A DNA stretch of 64,000 nucleotides from SAR86 cluster bacterium SAR86E (GCA_000307935.1 AMWX01000001.1:99388-163387); one strand, 5' to 3'. Shown: positions 9,055 through 19,411, counted from the stretch's first letter. Notes: generated from the sequence alone by a model not told the origin. Made by a program: numbers and translations.

Positions 9055-9784
9055 TAGTTTTGTAATTATTGTTCCAGCTAGATTGGGTTCAACTCGTCTG
9101 CCTAACAAACCTCTAGCTATGCTTAATGGTCAAACTGTTATTTCTAGAGTAATTGATCTTGCCAAATCTTCAAATGCTGCTGAGATATTTATTGCAACTG
9201 ATAGTGTTGAAATTCAAGACCATGCTGAAGATTGTGGTGCTGAGGTTGTCATGACATCCTCGCATCATATCTCTGGAATGGACAGAATTTCAGAAGCAGC
9301 AAATATAGCTAATCTCCCATTTAATATACCGATTGTAAACTTGCAGGGTGATGAGCCATTTATGCCTTTAGAAATTATTAATTCTCTTGCATCATTTATC
9401 AATGAGGATACCCCCATATCTACTGCGTGTATCAAATTTAAAAATGATATGGATTTTAATAGCCCTCATGAAGTCAAAGTTGTTAGAACAGTCTCAAAAA
9501 AAGCTATGTATTTTTCTCGCTCAGTCATACCAAACTCATTTACTGAGGATTACCATAATTATCTGAAACATCTTGGTATCTATGCATATACCAATGAAAC
9601 TCTTCAAATGTTAAGCAAGCTAAAACCATCTGCAAATGAAGAATCAGAAAAATTGGAACAATTACGTTTTTTAGACAATGGATTTAATATTTTTGTCCAA
9701 GACTTTGATTGTGAAGCGCCAATAGGGATAGATACCCCTGAAGATTTAGACGCTGCAACAATCTATGCTAGCAAGCATGATTAA
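9047..9784 (+). CDS. kdsB: 3-deoxy-manno-octulosonate cytidylyltransferase
   Basis: Activates Kdo as CMP-Kdo for lipopolysaccharide inner-core synthesis, in the cytoplasm. The 245-aa protein opens with the nucleotidyltransferase motif IIVPARLGSTRLPNKPL and contains NLQGDEPF, the metal/nucleotide-binding segment, and the late LEQLRFLDNG and GIDTPEDL motifs typical of KdsB. Its start overlaps ycaR by 8 bp and murB begins 2 bp after its stop, so it belongs to the same envelope operon as msbA-lpxK. Confidence 0.96.
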   Translation: MVDSFVIIVPARLGSTRLPNKPLAMLNGQTVISRVIDLAKSSNAAEIFIATDSVEIQDHAEDCGAEVVMTSSHHISGMDRISEAANIANLPFNIPIVNLQGDEPFMPLEIINSLASFINEDTPISTACIKFKNDMDFNSPHEVKVVRTVSKKAMYFSRSVIPNSFTEDYHNYLKHLGIYAYTNETLQMLSKLKPSANEESEKLEQLRFLDNGFNIFVQDFDCEAPIGIDTPEDLDAATIYASKHD

Positions 9785-9786
9785 TT

Positions 9787-10746
9787 ATGATGATACCTAA
9801 TTCTTTTGGTCTACAGGCAAGAGCAAAGAATTGCATTCTAATCAATTCCTTAGATGATTTATCTTTGCTTGAAACGATTGATGACGAGATATTGATAATT
9901 GGAGCAGGCACAAATGTAATTTTAAATGACTATTTCGATGGGACTGTAATCATGGTTAATATGCAAGAAATAGAAAAAGTTAATGGTTTTATTTCAGTTG
10001 GTGCAGGAGTTCCTTGGGCTGATCTTATCGAGTATTGTTTATTAAATGAGCTTTATGGCATCGAAAATCTTACACATATTCCAGGATCTGTAGGCGCAGC
10101 TCCTGTTCAAAATATTGGAGCTTATGGTGTTGAAATTAGCTCTTTTATTAACAACATTGAATGTTTTAATTTAAAAACTAAAAAGCCTGAAATGCTTAGT
10201 CACAACCAATGTCAGTTTCAATATCGAGATTCAATATTTAAATTAAAAGATTTTGTTATTTTAAAAGTTAATTTTGTATTTAATAAAAATTTTGAACCCA
10301 ATTTAAGTTATCCAGCATTAAGTGAATATTTAAAAGATGGCTCTATTGATACATCAACTATAACGCCGAGAATACTCTCTAACTCAGTAAGAGCCATAAG
10401 AGACTCTAAACTTCCTGATCCAAAGATGGAGCCAAATGTAGGAAGTATCTTTAAAAATCCTCTAGTAAAAACTAACGATTTTGATCATGCTTTCTTAGAC
10501 GGTCATAGATGGGAACAGGCTGATGGATATACAAAGTTAAGTGCCGCAAGATTGATTGAACTCATTAAATCTGAATTAATAATTCCTGACTCTTTAAACT
10601 TCTCCAAGGATCACTCACTCGTTCTTATCAACAATGGAGGAGCATCCTTCAATGAGGTAATAAATCTTCTAAATCAAATTCAAACAATGATATTTAATAA
10701 ATTTAAAATTCAATTAGAAATAGAACCTGAGATTGTTGGTTTATGA
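9787..10746 (+). CDS. murB: UDP-N-acetylenolpyruvoylglucosamine reductase
   Basis: Flavoenzyme reducing UDP-GlcNAc-enolpyruvate to UDP-MurNAc in peptidoglycan synthesis. The 319-aa protein shows the FAD-binding IIGAGTNVILND, IPGSVGAAPVQNIGAYG, the FQYRDSIFK motif, the proton-donor Ser in PNVGSIFKNP and the C-terminal Glu in EIEPEIVG. The YRDS loop and overall length place it with the E. coli-like type I enzymes. It starts with tandem ATG codons at 9787 and overlaps the LysE-type gene by 4 bp. Confidence 0.95.
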   Translation: MMIPNSFGLQARAKNCILINSLDDLSLLETIDDEILIIGAGTNVILNDYFDGTVIMVNMQEIEKVNGFISVGAGVPWADLIEYCLLNELYGIENLTHIPGSVGAAPVQNIGAYGVEISSFINNIECFNLKTKKPEMLSHNQCQFQYRDSIFKLKDFVILKVNFVFNKNFEPNLSYPALSEYLKDGSIDTSTITPRILSNSVRAIRDSKLPDPKMEPNVGSIFKNPLVKTNDFDHAFLDGHRWEQADGYTKLSAARLIELIKSELIIPDSLNFSKDHSLVLINNGGASFNEVINLLNQIQTMIFNKFKIQLEIEPEIVGL

Positions 10747-11351
10747 TATTTTTTTCAGCAGCTATTGCACATTTACTCGCTGTAATATCACCTGGTCCAG
10801 ATACTGCTATTATCTTCCGGCAATCGTTCGCTAGGGGTAGGGCCCAAGGGATACTTACCGCTTTGGGTATTGGCTCTGGAATATTTGTACACTGTTTTTT
10901 TGCAATCTCAGGTATTTCCTTATTAATATATAGCTCTGAAGAAGCTAAATTTTTTATCAAATGCTCTGGAGCTTTGTATTTACTTTTCCTTGGACTCAGC
11001 TTTTTTACTTCAAAAAAATCATCTAAATCTAATGAGCCAAAAGTCTTATTTAAAAATTCCTTTGTCATTGGTTTGGTAACAAATTTATTAAACATTAAGG
11101 CATTCTTATTTACAGTATCTTTATTCTCATTCATAAATCTTGATTCAAATTCATTGATGTCCATAATTTACTTATTATATTTTCCATTAATAACTGCAGC
11201 ATGGTTTTCATTTGTGAGTTATGCATTAACACATCAATCAATGGGTGACATATTTAACAAGCATTCTGATTATATCCAGTTTGCCTCTTCAGGATTTATT
11301 GCTGGATTAGGTTTAATAATTTTACTGCAAACTGTATATGAACTTTTCTGA
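10743..11351 (+). CDS. LysE/RhtB-family exporter
   Basis: A 202-aa inner-membrane protein with about six hydrophobic segments and the family signature near the N-terminus, AVISPGPDTAIIFRQS, followed by G-x-x-TALGIGSG. LysE/RhtB proteins export amino acids or related metabolites; the substrate here is unknown. ATG at 10743 overlaps the murB stop (ATGA) and the 3' end overlaps the DUF1285 gene by 14 bp, so it sits in the envelope/cell-wall operon, though a functional tie to it is not evident. Confidence 0.88.
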   Translation: MIFFSAAIAHLLAVISPGPDTAIIFRQSFARGRAQGILTALGIGSGIFVHCFFAISGISLLIYSSEEAKFFIKCSGALYLLFLGLSFFTSKKSSKSNEPKVLFKNSFVIGLVTNLLNIKAFLFTVSLFSFINLDSNSLMSIIYLLYFPLITAAWFSFVSYALTHQSMGDIFNKHSDYIQFASSGFIAGLGLIILLQTVYELF

Positions 11352-11880
11352 TCTTTTGGAATCTGTAAACTCAATTGAGGAAAAATATCCCCCAGTGCAT
11401 CTTTGGAATCCAGATTTGTGCGAGGGCGTTGAGATGAAGATAGATAGAGAAGGAAATTGGTTTTATCAAGGTTCAATAATTGGCAGGGATAAATTAAAAA
11501 TCTTATTCTCTAGAATTTTAAAACTTGAAGAGGGCAATTATTACTTGGTTACGCCTGTTGAAAAAGTACCTGTTATTGTAGATTTAGCTCCGTACATGAT
11601 AGTTGATTATCAGATTGATTCAGATTATAAAAATATTATTTTAAAAACAAATTTAGATATATCTATACCTTTAGATCGTGAGCACAAACTAGAACTCAGG
11701 AAAATAGGTGGTGAGGATATTCCATTTGTTCATATAAGAAATAATATTGAAGGATTTATATCTCGCTCTGTTTACTATTCATTAATAGAAATAGCTCTTA
11801 AACAGGATGGTGGTTCTGGAGGTCAGCTATCACTTAAAAGCTTTGATTGCATATTTAACTTGGGTGAGATGGGCAATTAG
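11338..11880 (+). CDS. DUF1285 family protein
   Basis: A 180-aa cytoplasmic-looking protein. The N-terminal YPPVHLWNPDLCEGVEMKID pattern, the W-FYQGS-IGRDKL-LFS segment and YYLVTPVEKVPVIVD are diagnostic of DUF1285. The function of this family is not established. It is the last gene of the forward operon; the convergent DUF885 lipoprotein gene overlaps its stop by 4 bp. Confidence 0.85.
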   Translation: MNFSDLLESVNSIEEKYPPVHLWNPDLCEGVEMKIDREGNWFYQGSIIGRDKLKILFSRILKLEEGNYYLVTPVEKVPVIVDLAPYMIVDYQIDSDYKNIILKTNLDISIPLDREHKLELRKIGGEDIPFVHIRNNIEGFISRSVYYSLIEIALKQDGGSGGQLSLKSFDCIFNLGEMGN

Positions 11881-13616
11881 CTCGATTGAACATCAATCCA
11901 CTCATTTAAATAACCCTCAAGTATATCTAGCGGCAAAGCTCCTCTTTTGAGTACCTCATGATGAAAATCTTTAATATCAAAGTTATCGCCTAACTCAGAT
12001 TCTGCCTTTGCTCGCAGTTGAAGTATTTTTAGTTGCCCAATTTTATAGGCAAGCGCTTGTCCAGGCCAATTTATATATCTATCAACTTCATTCATTACAT
12101 CTTGTTTGGTTTTTGCAGAATTATCTAAAAAATAATTTATTGCATCTTGCCTAGTCCAATCAAAGTAATGCATTCCAGTATCTACAACAAGTCTAATTGC
12201 TCGCCACATGTCATAGGTTAGTTGACCAAATCTAGAATAAGGATCTTTATATAATCCTAGATCATATCCAAGTCTTTCACTGTAAAGTCCCCAACCCTCA
12301 ACAAAGGCAGTAATCCCTCCGTATTTTCTAAAATTAGGTAAATCTAATTCCATGGCTAGAGCTATTTGAAGATGATGTCCAGGCATTGCTTCATGAACAC
12401 TAAGGACTTCTATTTCATATTTTGGTCTTACCTCGGGTCTATATAAGTTTACATAGTAATAACCAGCTCTAGAACCATCTGCAGCAGGTCGTTGATAGTA
12501 TGCTGTTGTAGTATCAGGCGCGCTTTCCATTGGAATTGGTTTTAATCCGTATGGCATGGATGGGAGAACTTTAAAGAGTTTTACTAATTCTGGGTCGATT
12601 CTTTTTGAGGTAGCTAAGTATGACTTAAATAACTCTTCAGATGTCTCATAGTAGAATTTAGGATTAGTCCGCAAATCATCTAGAAAAGATTCAAACGTTC
12701 CCTCCCATTTAACCTCTTGAATTATGGCATCCATTTCATCTCTAATTCTGGCAACTTCAGCTAGACCTATTTCATGAATTTCTTTTGGCGTTAGCTTTGT
12801 GGTTGTAAATTTTCTAGCTAAGAATTCATAATATTCTTTCCCATTCTTAATTTCTTTAATGCCGATTGAGGTTCTGCATGCTGGCAGATACTCATCCTTA
12901 AAAAATCTATGAAGTTTTAAATAAGCAGGAATAACTTTTGATTTGATAACCTTAATAGCTTGTTTTTGAATCTCTTCAGTTTCATTCTTGTTAATTGATC
13001 GATCCATCTCGAGAAATGTTCTATAGAAAGGACTTTCCTTTGGTTCAACAAAAGCTTGAAGCTCAATTTGTTTATAAACTTTTTGCATCAGAAATCTTGG
13101 AGGAACTATGTCTTCGGCAATACCTATTTTTCCCTTTTCAATTGCTGCATCGACCAATACATCTATTTTTGAAATCCGTTCTATCCAATCTAAATAGTGT
13201 TGCTTATTTCTGAGAGGAACGATGCTAGTAGTTTCATGCTGCAGCTGAATACCACCCCTATGACTAAATGGAATTAAAAAGGTTTTGTATGCATGCGATT
13301 CTATTGAATTTTCATACTGTTGCTTGAACAATAAGTAATTCACTTTATTGTCCTCAGTGAAATCACTTATATCTAATTCATCTAATTGATTGAGAATATT
13401 TAATTGATGAAGATGATCTGAGTAAATATTTTCTACTGAAGTATCAGACCATTCAGTATTTCTACTAAGATCACCCATGCTTGAAGCATAAACAGGATTA
13501 TCATTAACATTTTTAGACCACTCTGAATCAAGCAAGGATTCAAATTTGCTTTGCGAAGACTCATGCGAGCAACTTACAACAAAAATTAATGCGGCAGTTA
13601 GCTTAATATTGCCCAT
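11877..13616 (-). CDS. DUF885 family lipoprotein, putative zinc metallopeptidase
   Basis: A 579-aa protein with a short lipoprotein-type signal (hydrophobic AALIFVVSC, Cys near residue 16), so probably anchored in the envelope. The C-terminal half carries HEAMPGHH followed by a Glu in FVEGWGLYSERLG, the HExxxGH-type metal-binding arrangement of DUF885 proteins, and the conserved W-x-x-x-x-A-x-x-Y motif. Characterised relatives are few, so peptidase activity is inferred from the motif. The start overlaps the ETF-QO stop by one base, so it is probably co-transcribed as the second gene. Confidence 0.85.
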   Translation of the reverse strand: MGNIKLTAALIFVVSCSHESSQSKFESLLDSEWSKNVNDNPVYASSMGDLSRNTEWSDTSVENIYSDHLHQLNILNQLDELDISDFTEDNKVNYLLFKQQYENSIESHAYKTFLIPFSHRGGIQLQHETTSIVPLRNKQHYLDWIERISKIDVLVDAAIEKGKIGIAEDIVPPRFLMQKVYKQIELQAFVEPKESPFYRTFLEMDRSINKNETEEIQKQAIKVIKSKVIPAYLKLHRFFKDEYLPACRTSIGIKEIKNGKEYYEFLARKFTTTKLTPKEIHEIGLAEVARIRDEMDAIIQEVKWEGTFESFLDDLRTNPKFYYETSEELFKSYLATSKRIDPELVKLFKVLPSMPYGLKPIPMESAPDTTTAYYQRPAADGSRAGYYYVNLYRPEVRPKYEIEVLSVHEAMPGHHLQIALAMELDLPNFRKYGGITAFVEGWGLYSERLGYDLGLYKDPYSRFGQLTYDMWRAIRLVVDTGMHYFDWTRQDAINYFLDNSAKTKQDVMNEVDRYINWPGQALAYKIGQLKILQLRAKAESELGDNFDIKDFHHEVLKRGALPLDILEGYLNEWIDVQSS

Positions 13617-15241
13617 TACATATTTGGGTAATTTGGACCGCCAGTTCCCTCAGGTGTTACCCAGGTGATATTTTGTGATGGGTCTTTAATATCGCACGTT
13701 TTGCAATGCACACAATTTTGCCCATTAATAACAAATTCTGGTCCTGAGTCTTTTTCAACAACTTCATAAACCCCCGCAGGGCAATATCTTTGAGCTGGCT
13801 CTGCATACATTGGAAGATTTTGCAGGATAGGGATAGAAGAATCTTTTAATGTTAGATGGCAGGGCTGATCTTCTTCATGATAGGTGTTTGATAGGAAGAC
13901 ACTACTCAATTTATCAAAGCTAATTTTTCCATCTGGTTTTGGGTACTCAATCACAGGCATATCAGCTGCAGGTTTTAAGCAAGCATAATCTGGTGTTTTA
14001 TGATGCAAAGTAAAAGGTAAATTACCTCTAAAAATAAGTTGATCAATAGCATTAAAAGCTGCTCCTATTAGCGCACCAAATTTATGAAACATTGGACCAA
14101 AATTTCTAGATTTATAAAGTTCTGTATGTATCCAGCTTCCTGCAATCATTTCATCAAATTCCAAGATATCTCCAGAATCAATATTGTTAAAAATTGCTTC
14201 TGCAGCTAGCATTCCTGATTTCATTGCAGTATGAGAACCTTTAATTTTTGAGAAATTAAGTGTTCCTGCATTATCTCCTACCAGGACTCCACCTGGAAAT
14301 TCCATGCTGGGAAGAGACTGAATGCCGCCTTTGATCAGAGCTCTTGCTCCATAAGTTAGTCTTTCGCCGCCTTCTAAGTATGGTTTAATTGATGGATGTG
14401 TTTTCCATGTTTGAAATTCATCAAAAGGACTTAAATGAGGATTTTCATAATCAAGAGGGACCACATAACCTAGGTAGACTTCATTATTATCAGCATGGTA
14501 AAGATAGGATCCAGCTGGAGTATTTTTTGCGCTAGGCCATCCATTGGTGTGTATCACCAATCCTTCTTCATGAACCTCATCTTTAATTTTCCAAACCTCT
14601 TTAAAACCAATACCATAGTGCTGTGGATCTTTATCCATATCCAATTCATATTTAGCTATAAGCTGCTTGCCTAGATGACCACGACAACCTTCTCCAAAGA
14701 TTGTGTATTTGGCTTTGATATCTATGCCGGCTTCAAATCCAGGCTTTTGTTCGCCATTTAGGCCAATACCCATATCACCAGTTCGAACACCTACAACTTT
14801 GTCATTTTCGTAAAGAATCTCGTGGGCCGGGAATCCAGGGAAGATCTCTATGCCTAAATCTTCAGCTTGCGTAGCAAGCCAGCGACAAAGATTTCCTAAA
14901 CTTGTGACATAGTTACCATGGTTATTCATAGGAGGCATAACAAAAGAAGGGATAGATATTCCAAATTTTTTAAAGAGAAACATTAATTTGTCTTTTTTTA
15001 CTGGAACATTTAACGGGCAGTTTTTATCTTTCCAATCTGGAATTAATTCATTTAGGGCAGTTGGTTGAAAAACATTCCCTGAAAGAATATGCGCTCCAAT
15101 TTCAGAGCCTTTTTCAAGCAAGCATATTTCTAGCGGTTTGTTATTTTCCTTGGACAGTTGAGCAAGTTTTATTGCTGCACTTAGCCCTGAAGGACCGCCT
15201 CCAACTATTACTACATCGTATTCCATTACTTCTCTTTCCAT
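13616..15241 (-). CDS. Electron transfer flavoprotein-ubiquinone oxidoreductase
   Basis: Membrane-associated flavo-iron-sulfur enzyme that passes electrons from reduced ETF to the quinone pool. The 541-aa protein has the N-terminal FAD motif VVIVGGGPSGLSAAI, the EKGSEIGAHILSG segment, GFKEVWKI, the second FAD site GVLVGDNAGTLN, and a C-terminal 4Fe-4S domain with CPAGVYE and C-x2-C-x2-C (CVHCKTC). ATG at 15241 is chosen because a GGGAG ribosome-binding site lies 7 bases upstream. It is transcribed divergently from etfB-etfA, whose protein product is its electron donor. Confidence 0.95.
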   Translation of the reverse strand: MEREVMEYDVVIVGGGPSGLSAAIKLAQLSKENNKPLEICLLEKGSEIGAHILSGNVFQPTALNELIPDWKDKNCPLNVPVKKDKLMFLFKKFGISIPSFVMPPMNNHGNYVTSLGNLCRWLATQAEDLGIEIFPGFPAHEILYENDKVVGVRTGDMGIGLNGEQKPGFEAGIDIKAKYTIFGEGCRGHLGKQLIAKYELDMDKDPQHYGIGFKEVWKIKDEVHEEGLVIHTNGWPSAKNTPAGSYLYHADNNEVYLGYVVPLDYENPHLSPFDEFQTWKTHPSIKPYLEGGERLTYGARALIKGGIQSLPSMEFPGGVLVGDNAGTLNFSKIKGSHTAMKSGMLAAEAIFNNIDSGDILEFDEMIAGSWIHTELYKSRNFGPMFHKFGALIGAAFNAIDQLIFRGNLPFTLHHKTPDYACLKPAADMPVIEYPKPDGKISFDKLSSVFLSNTYHEEDQPCHLTLKDSSIPILQNLPMYAEPAQRYCPAGVYEVVEKDSGPEFVINGQNCVHCKTCDIKDPSQNITWVTPEGTGGPNYPNM

Positions 15242-15329
15242 GAGCCAGCTCCCTCTTTTTTTAGTGGTAAAAAAACATTACAATTATATCCCTTACATAA
15301 CTATCGAACGAATATTATTATATTAAAAA

Positions 15330-15357
15330 TTGATAAATAATTATAACGAAATATAAT
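15330..15357 (+). promoter_or_regulatory. Predicted sigma70 promoter for etfBA
   Basis: TTGATA at 15330-15335 and a consensus TATAAT at 15352-15357 are separated by 16 bases. Transcription would start near 15364, giving a leader of about 20 bases before the etfB ATG at 15384. It lies in the 142-bp divergent region between ETF-QO and etfB. Confidence 0.6.
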
Positions 15358-15383
15358 AGTATCAAAATTAACGAGCCCTATAT

Positions 15384-16136
15384 ATGAAAATAGTAGTACC
15401 CATTAAACGCGTTGTTGATTATAACGTGAAAGTTAGACCTCTTGGAGATCAATCAGATGTTGATCTCAACAATGTTAAAATGGCAATGAATCCTTTCTGT
15501 GAAATTGCTATCGAGGAAGCCGTGAGGTTAAAAGAGGCTGGCACAGCAACTGAAGTTATAGCTGTAACAGTTGGTAAGTCAGACTCACAGGAGCAACTCA
15601 GAACTGCTTTAGCTTTAGGCGCGGATAGAGCAATATTAGTTGAAACAGACTCATTGCTTGAACCACTAGCAATTGCTAAAGCATTGTCAAAAGTTATTGA
15701 GGCTGAATCACCACAACTTGTAATACTTGGTAAGCAAGCCATTGATGGAGACAACAATCAGACAGGCCAGATGCTTGCAGCTCTATTAGATTACGGACAA
15801 GCAACTTTTGCCTCAGAAATTTCTATTGATGGGGATTCTGCTTCTGTTACTCGCGAAATTGATGGCGGTCTGCAAACTATTAAAATTTCACTTCCAGCCA
15901 TTGTTACAACTGATCTACGATTGAACGAACCGCGCTATGCATCATTGCCTAATATTATGAAGGCAAAGAAAAAAGAATTAGATGTTCAACCTATTGATGC
16001 CATGGGTATTGATACATCACCTCGCATGGAATTACTTTCTGTTGAATTACCAGCAGCAAGACAAGAAGGTATAAAGGTTGAATCAGTTGAAGAATTAGTT
16101 GGCAAATTAAAAAATGAAGCAAAGGTGATTTCATGA
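15384..16136 (+). CDS. etfB: Electron transfer flavoprotein beta subunit
   Basis: Beta subunit of the heterodimeric ETF that accepts electrons from acyl-CoA dehydrogenases. The 250-aa protein begins [17 protein letters not shown] and has [11 protein letters not shown], the recognition region [15 protein letters not shown], and [19 protein letters not shown], in which the Leu recognition loop docks the dehydrogenases. Its stop overlaps the etfA start by 4 bp. A strong promoter-like element lies just upstream, and the ETF-QO gene is divergent. Confidence 0.96.
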   Translation: MKIVVPIKRVVDYNVKVRPLGDQSDVDLNNVKMAMNPFCEIAIEEAVRLKEAGTATEVIAVTVGKSDSQEQLRTALALGADRAILVETDSLLEPLAIAKALSKVIEAESPQLVILGKQAIDGDNNQTGQMLAALLDYGQATFASEISIDGDSASVTREIDGGLQTIKISLPAIVTTDLRLNEPRYASLPNIMKAKKKELDVQPIDAMGIDTSPRMELLSVELPAARQEGIKVESVEELVGKLKNEAKVIS

Positions 16137-17062
16137 GTACATTAGTTATAGCAGAGCACGATAATACCAATCTAAAGCCCGCAACACTTAACACTGTAGC
16201 AGCAGCAAATGTAATTGGTGGCACAGTCCACATACTTGTAGCAGGTAATTCTTGTCAATCTGTAGCCGATGAAGCTGCAGCTGTTGATGGTGTTGAAAAA
16301 GTTATCTTAGCTGATGATTCTGCATACGAAAATCAATTAGCCGAGAGCACAGCAAATTTAATTAAATCTATTTCAGGTGATTATTCTCATATTCTCGCTC
16401 CGGCCACAACTTTCGGTAAAAATGTTTTGCCTAGACTTAGCGCTTTGCTTGATGTTCAGCAAATTTCTGAAATCACTGAAGTTGTATCAGATGACACTTT
16501 TAAACGTCCTATATATGCTGGTAGCTGCATTGCTACTGTAAAATCTAGTGATGCAATAAAAGTTATCACTGTGAGAGCTACTGCTTTTGATCCTGTGAAT
16601 GCAAGCGGTGGATCTTCATCCGTTGAATCAATTTCTGCTGATGGGGTTTCTGGCTTATCTTCATTTGTAAATGAAGAGATAGCACAGAGCGATAGACCGG
16701 AGCTTACCGCTGCAAGTATTGTAATTTCTGGTGGACGAGGCATGCAGTCAGGTGATAATTTTCATCTTTTGGAAACTATTGCTGACAAGCTAGGTGCAGC
16801 AGTTGGTGCTTCAAGAGCAGCTGTAGATGCAGGATTTGTTCCAAATGATTATCAGGTTGGTCAAACAGGTAAGATTGTTGCTCCAGATCTATATATTGCA
16901 GTTGGTATCAGCGGAGCCATTCAGCATTTGGCCGGAATGAAAGATTCAAAAGTTATAGTCGCTATTAACAAGGACGAAGATGCGCCTATATTCCAAGTAG
17001 CTGATTATGGTTTAGTTGCCGATTTGTTCAACGCCTTGCCTGAGCTATCTGAAAAATTATAA
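16133..17062 (+). CDS. etfA: Electron transfer flavoprotein alpha subunit
   Basis: FAD-binding subunit of ETF, 309 aa. The C-terminal FAD domain is clear: [61 protein letters not shown] and [21 protein letters not shown] overlaps the etfB stop. Its 3' end abuts (one base apart) the convergent end of an acyl-CoA dehydrogenase gene, which with its partner is a likely electron donor. Confidence 0.96.
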   Translation: MSTLVIAEHDNTNLKPATLNTVAAANVIGGTVHILVAGNSCQSVADEAAAVDGVEKVILADDSAYENQLAESTANLIKSISGDYSHILAPATTFGKNVLPRLSALLDVQQISEITEVVSDDTFKRPIYAGSCIATVKSSDAIKVITVRATAFDPVNASGGSSSVESISADGVSGLSSFVNEEIAQSDRPELTAASIVISGGRGMQSGDNFHLLETIADKLGAAVGASRAAVDAGFVPNDYQVGQTGKIVAPDLYIAVGISGAIQHLAGMKDSKVIVAINKDEDAPIFQVADYGLVADLFNALPELSEKL

Positions 17063-17063
17063 A

Positions 17064-18170
17064 TTATTGATTTGCAGTTATATTTTTTCCCAGCCTGTTA
17101 AGATTTTGGCTGGCCGAACCGTTAATTAGTTCACATTCTTTTGCCAATAAGCAGTACCTCCATAGGACATAATCTTTATCTACCCCCATTCCCCCATGAA
17201 GGTGTTGGGCTGAGTAACTAATTTTATGACAGGCATTTCCAGCCCAAATCTTCGATACCAAGGCCTCGTTTTCACAATCAAGGTTAATATTTAGGTTTAT
17301 AGAAGCTTGTTGATTTACAAGCCTGAGGCATTCAAGCTCTATAAAGCAATCTGCAGCTCTATGCGATACAGCTTGGAAAGTCCCGATCACTCTTCCAAAT
17401 TGTTCTCTTTCGGACGTATATTTCGCTATCAATGATGTCATTTTTTCAGTCACACCTAATGCAATATAACTTCTCATTACCATGTTCAACTGAATAAGGT
17501 ATTTCAAGGCCTCTAAACCTCTACCTTTTTCGTGAATAACAGATTCTACGCTTACTCTCACTGAATCTAGCTCAACTTTAAAAAGTGGGGAGTTCGCCGT
17601 GCTATTTAATTCTGTTAACTTTACTTGATCTTTATCGACTAAAATCAATAAAATACCATCGTTTGAGCTAGCCGAAATAAGAATTCTATTAGCAATTGAG
17701 GCTATTTCAGATAAATATTTCGTTCCCGTAATAACTATATGATTATTTTCTATTTCAGCTGTGGTAATTGGACTTTCAGGGTCTTGGTTAGCGGGTTCTA
17801 AAATTGCAGAGGTGTAGATTTCACCTGCAATAATTGAGCTGAGTATTTCATTGCACGATTCTTCTTTGCTAAATTTCTGAATTGTTTGAGCTACATCAGC
17901 CAAACAACCACTTAAACTTAATGGCGCAGCATGGTATCCAAGTCGCTCAAATAATATACCTAAATCATATAGATCTTCTCCACTACCGCCGTATTTTTCT
18001 TTTAGACCTAATCCTAGAAAACCATTACTAGATAAAAGAGAAAGTAAACTTTCATCATGCTTAAAGTCTGAATCATATTTTTTTAAAAGTTCTTGCGAGC
18101 AATGCTCGCTAAGGATCTTATCCAATGAATCTCTTATTTCAGTTTGATGTGATAGTTCAGAAAAATCCAT
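17064..18170 (-). CDS. Acyl-CoA dehydrogenase family protein, probable non-catalytic partner subunit
   Basis: A 368-aa acyl-CoA dehydrogenase-fold protein with GFLGLGLKEKYGGSGED, the TSEREQFGR-IGTFQAVSHR-AD segment and AQHLHGGMGVDKDY. The position that carries the catalytic base in isovaleryl-CoA-type enzymes reads QLNMVMRS with no Glu, and the alternative MCAD base position is also not Glu. It overlaps the upstream acyl-CoA dehydrogenase by one base. This fits a heteromeric (FadE-pair) enzyme in which one subunit is catalytic and this one is not, as in known actinobacterial steroid side-chain dehydrogenases. The heteromer is inferred. Confidence 0.85.
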   Translation of the reverse strand: MDFSELSHQTEIRDSLDKILSEHCSQELLKKYDSDFKHDESLLSLLSSNGFLGLGLKEKYGGSGEDLYDLGILFERLGYHAAPLSLSGCLADVAQTIQKFSKEESCNEILSSIIAGEIYTSAILEPANQDPESPITTAEIENNHIVITGTKYLSEIASIANRILISASSNDGILLILVDKDQVKLTELNSTANSPLFKVELDSVRVSVESVIHEKGRGLEALKYLIQLNMVMRSYIALGVTEKMTSLIAKYTSEREQFGRVIGTFQAVSHRAADCFIELECLRLVNQQASINLNINLDCENEALVSKIWAGNACHKISYSAQHLHGGMGVDKDYVLWRYCLLAKECELINGSASQNLNRLGKNITANQ

Positions 18171-19384
18171 TAGCGTGTCCTTGGCATTAACAATCCAGCC
18201 ATGGCAATAATATCTCTCTGTACCTCATTAGTTCCACCACCAAAGGTTAGAATTGAAGCAGTTCTGTACATACGTTCAAGTCTTGCATTTAAGATTTTTA
18301 ATTCAGAGTCATTTTTTAGAATGCTAAGCTCACCAATGATTTCCATCATTAGTCTGTAGGCCTCAATAAAAAATTCTGATCCATAGACTTTTGCAACAGA
18401 TGCTTCAGCCATATTCAATTGGTCTGATTCCATAATCCATGTTTGTTTCCAGCAAATAAGTTTAAGAGCTTCAATGCCTGAGTGAACTTGAGCAAAGTTA
18501 TGCTTAACCCACGATAAGTCACTCAAATATTGATCATTATTAATTTTTGTAGATTGTGCAGTTCTTAAGACATCTTTATAAAGTTCTTCTACTGAACCGT
18601 GATTAACGAGCGCTAGGCGTTCTAGGTTTAGTTGGCTGGTTATCAGTGACCAGCCCTGGTTGAGTTCTCCAACAAGGTGACTGTCTGGCACATGAATATT
18701 GTCATAAAATGTTGCATTGGTTCTTACATCTCCCAATGTATTTATCGGAGACATTGAAAATCCAAGATCATCTGTTGGAACAATGAACATTGAGATGCCT
18801 TTGTGATTTTTTGCTTCAAAATCAGTCCTTGTTGCTAACCAAATATAGTCAGAGAAATTGGCTAAACTTGTCCACATCTTCTGACCATTGATAATGTATC
18901 CATCTGCTTGTTTAACGGCTTTGGTTTGCAATGATGCTAAGTCAGTGCCTGAGTTTGGTTCTGAGTATCCAATTCCAAAAATTAACTCTCCTTTAAGAAT
19001 CTTGGTTGCAATTTCTTCCTTTGCCCATGCTGAACCATGCTCTGCAATCATAGGACCAACAGATTCAGTCGTTAAAAAAGGGAAGGGGAAGCCAGTTCTC
19101 ATAACTGTCTCAACAAAGATGTATTGTTCAATTGGACTTAGCTCCTTTCCACCAAATTCTTTTTTCCAGCTCAGGCCTATCCATCCATCTGAACCCATGG
19201 TTCTCATAGCTTTTTTAAATTCAGGCCCACCACCTTCGAAATGTTCTGGCTGATTGAGCTCTGCTCTGAGCTCAGGAGTAATTAAGCTTTTAAAATATTC
19301 TTGAAGCTCGTTTTGGAGTTTTGTCTGTTTTTGATTTAACTGTATTAACATTTCAGATCTTAGTATCTCATCTACATTTCTCAA
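18170..19384 (-). CDS. Acyl-CoA dehydrogenase, catalytic member of a gene pair
   Basis: FAD-dependent acyl-CoA dehydrogenase of 404 aa. It has the substrate/FAD segments GIGYSEPNSGTDLASLQTKA, KMWTSLANFSDYIW and TFGGGTNEVQRDIIA. Glu is present in LNLERLAL, the location of the base in isovaleryl-CoA-type dehydrogenases, whereas the MCAD base position is Gly (FGGGTNE). It is first in a two-gene unit with the Glu-less homolog downstream and lies beside etfBA. The substrate is unknown; pairs of this kind often act on bulky acyl-CoAs. Confidence 0.88.
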   Translation of the reverse strand: MRNVDEILRSEMLIQLNQKQTKLQNELQEYFKSLITPELRAELNQPEHFEGGGPEFKKAMRTMGSDGWIGLSWKKEFGGKELSPIEQYIFVETVMRTGFPFPFLTTESVGPMIAEHGSAWAKEEIATKILKGELIFGIGYSEPNSGTDLASLQTKAVKQADGYIINGQKMWTSLANFSDYIWLATRTDFEAKNHKGISMFIVPTDDLGFSMSPINTLGDVRTNATFYDNIHVPDSHLVGELNQGWSLITSQLNLERLALVNHGSVEELYKDVLRTAQSTKINNDQYLSDLSWVKHNFAQVHSGIEALKLICWKQTWIMESDQLNMAEASVAKVYGSEFFIEAYRLMMEIIGELSILKNDSELKILNARLERMYRTASILTFGGGTNEVQRDIIAMAGLLMPRTR

Positions 19385-19411
19385 GGCAATATCTTAGTGT
19401 ATTATTTAGTT

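Noticed and set aside
18888..19253. Forward 121-aa frame within the acyl-CoA dehydrogenase gene
   Set aside because: Antisense shadow of a conserved gene; no ribosome-binding site or recognisable product.
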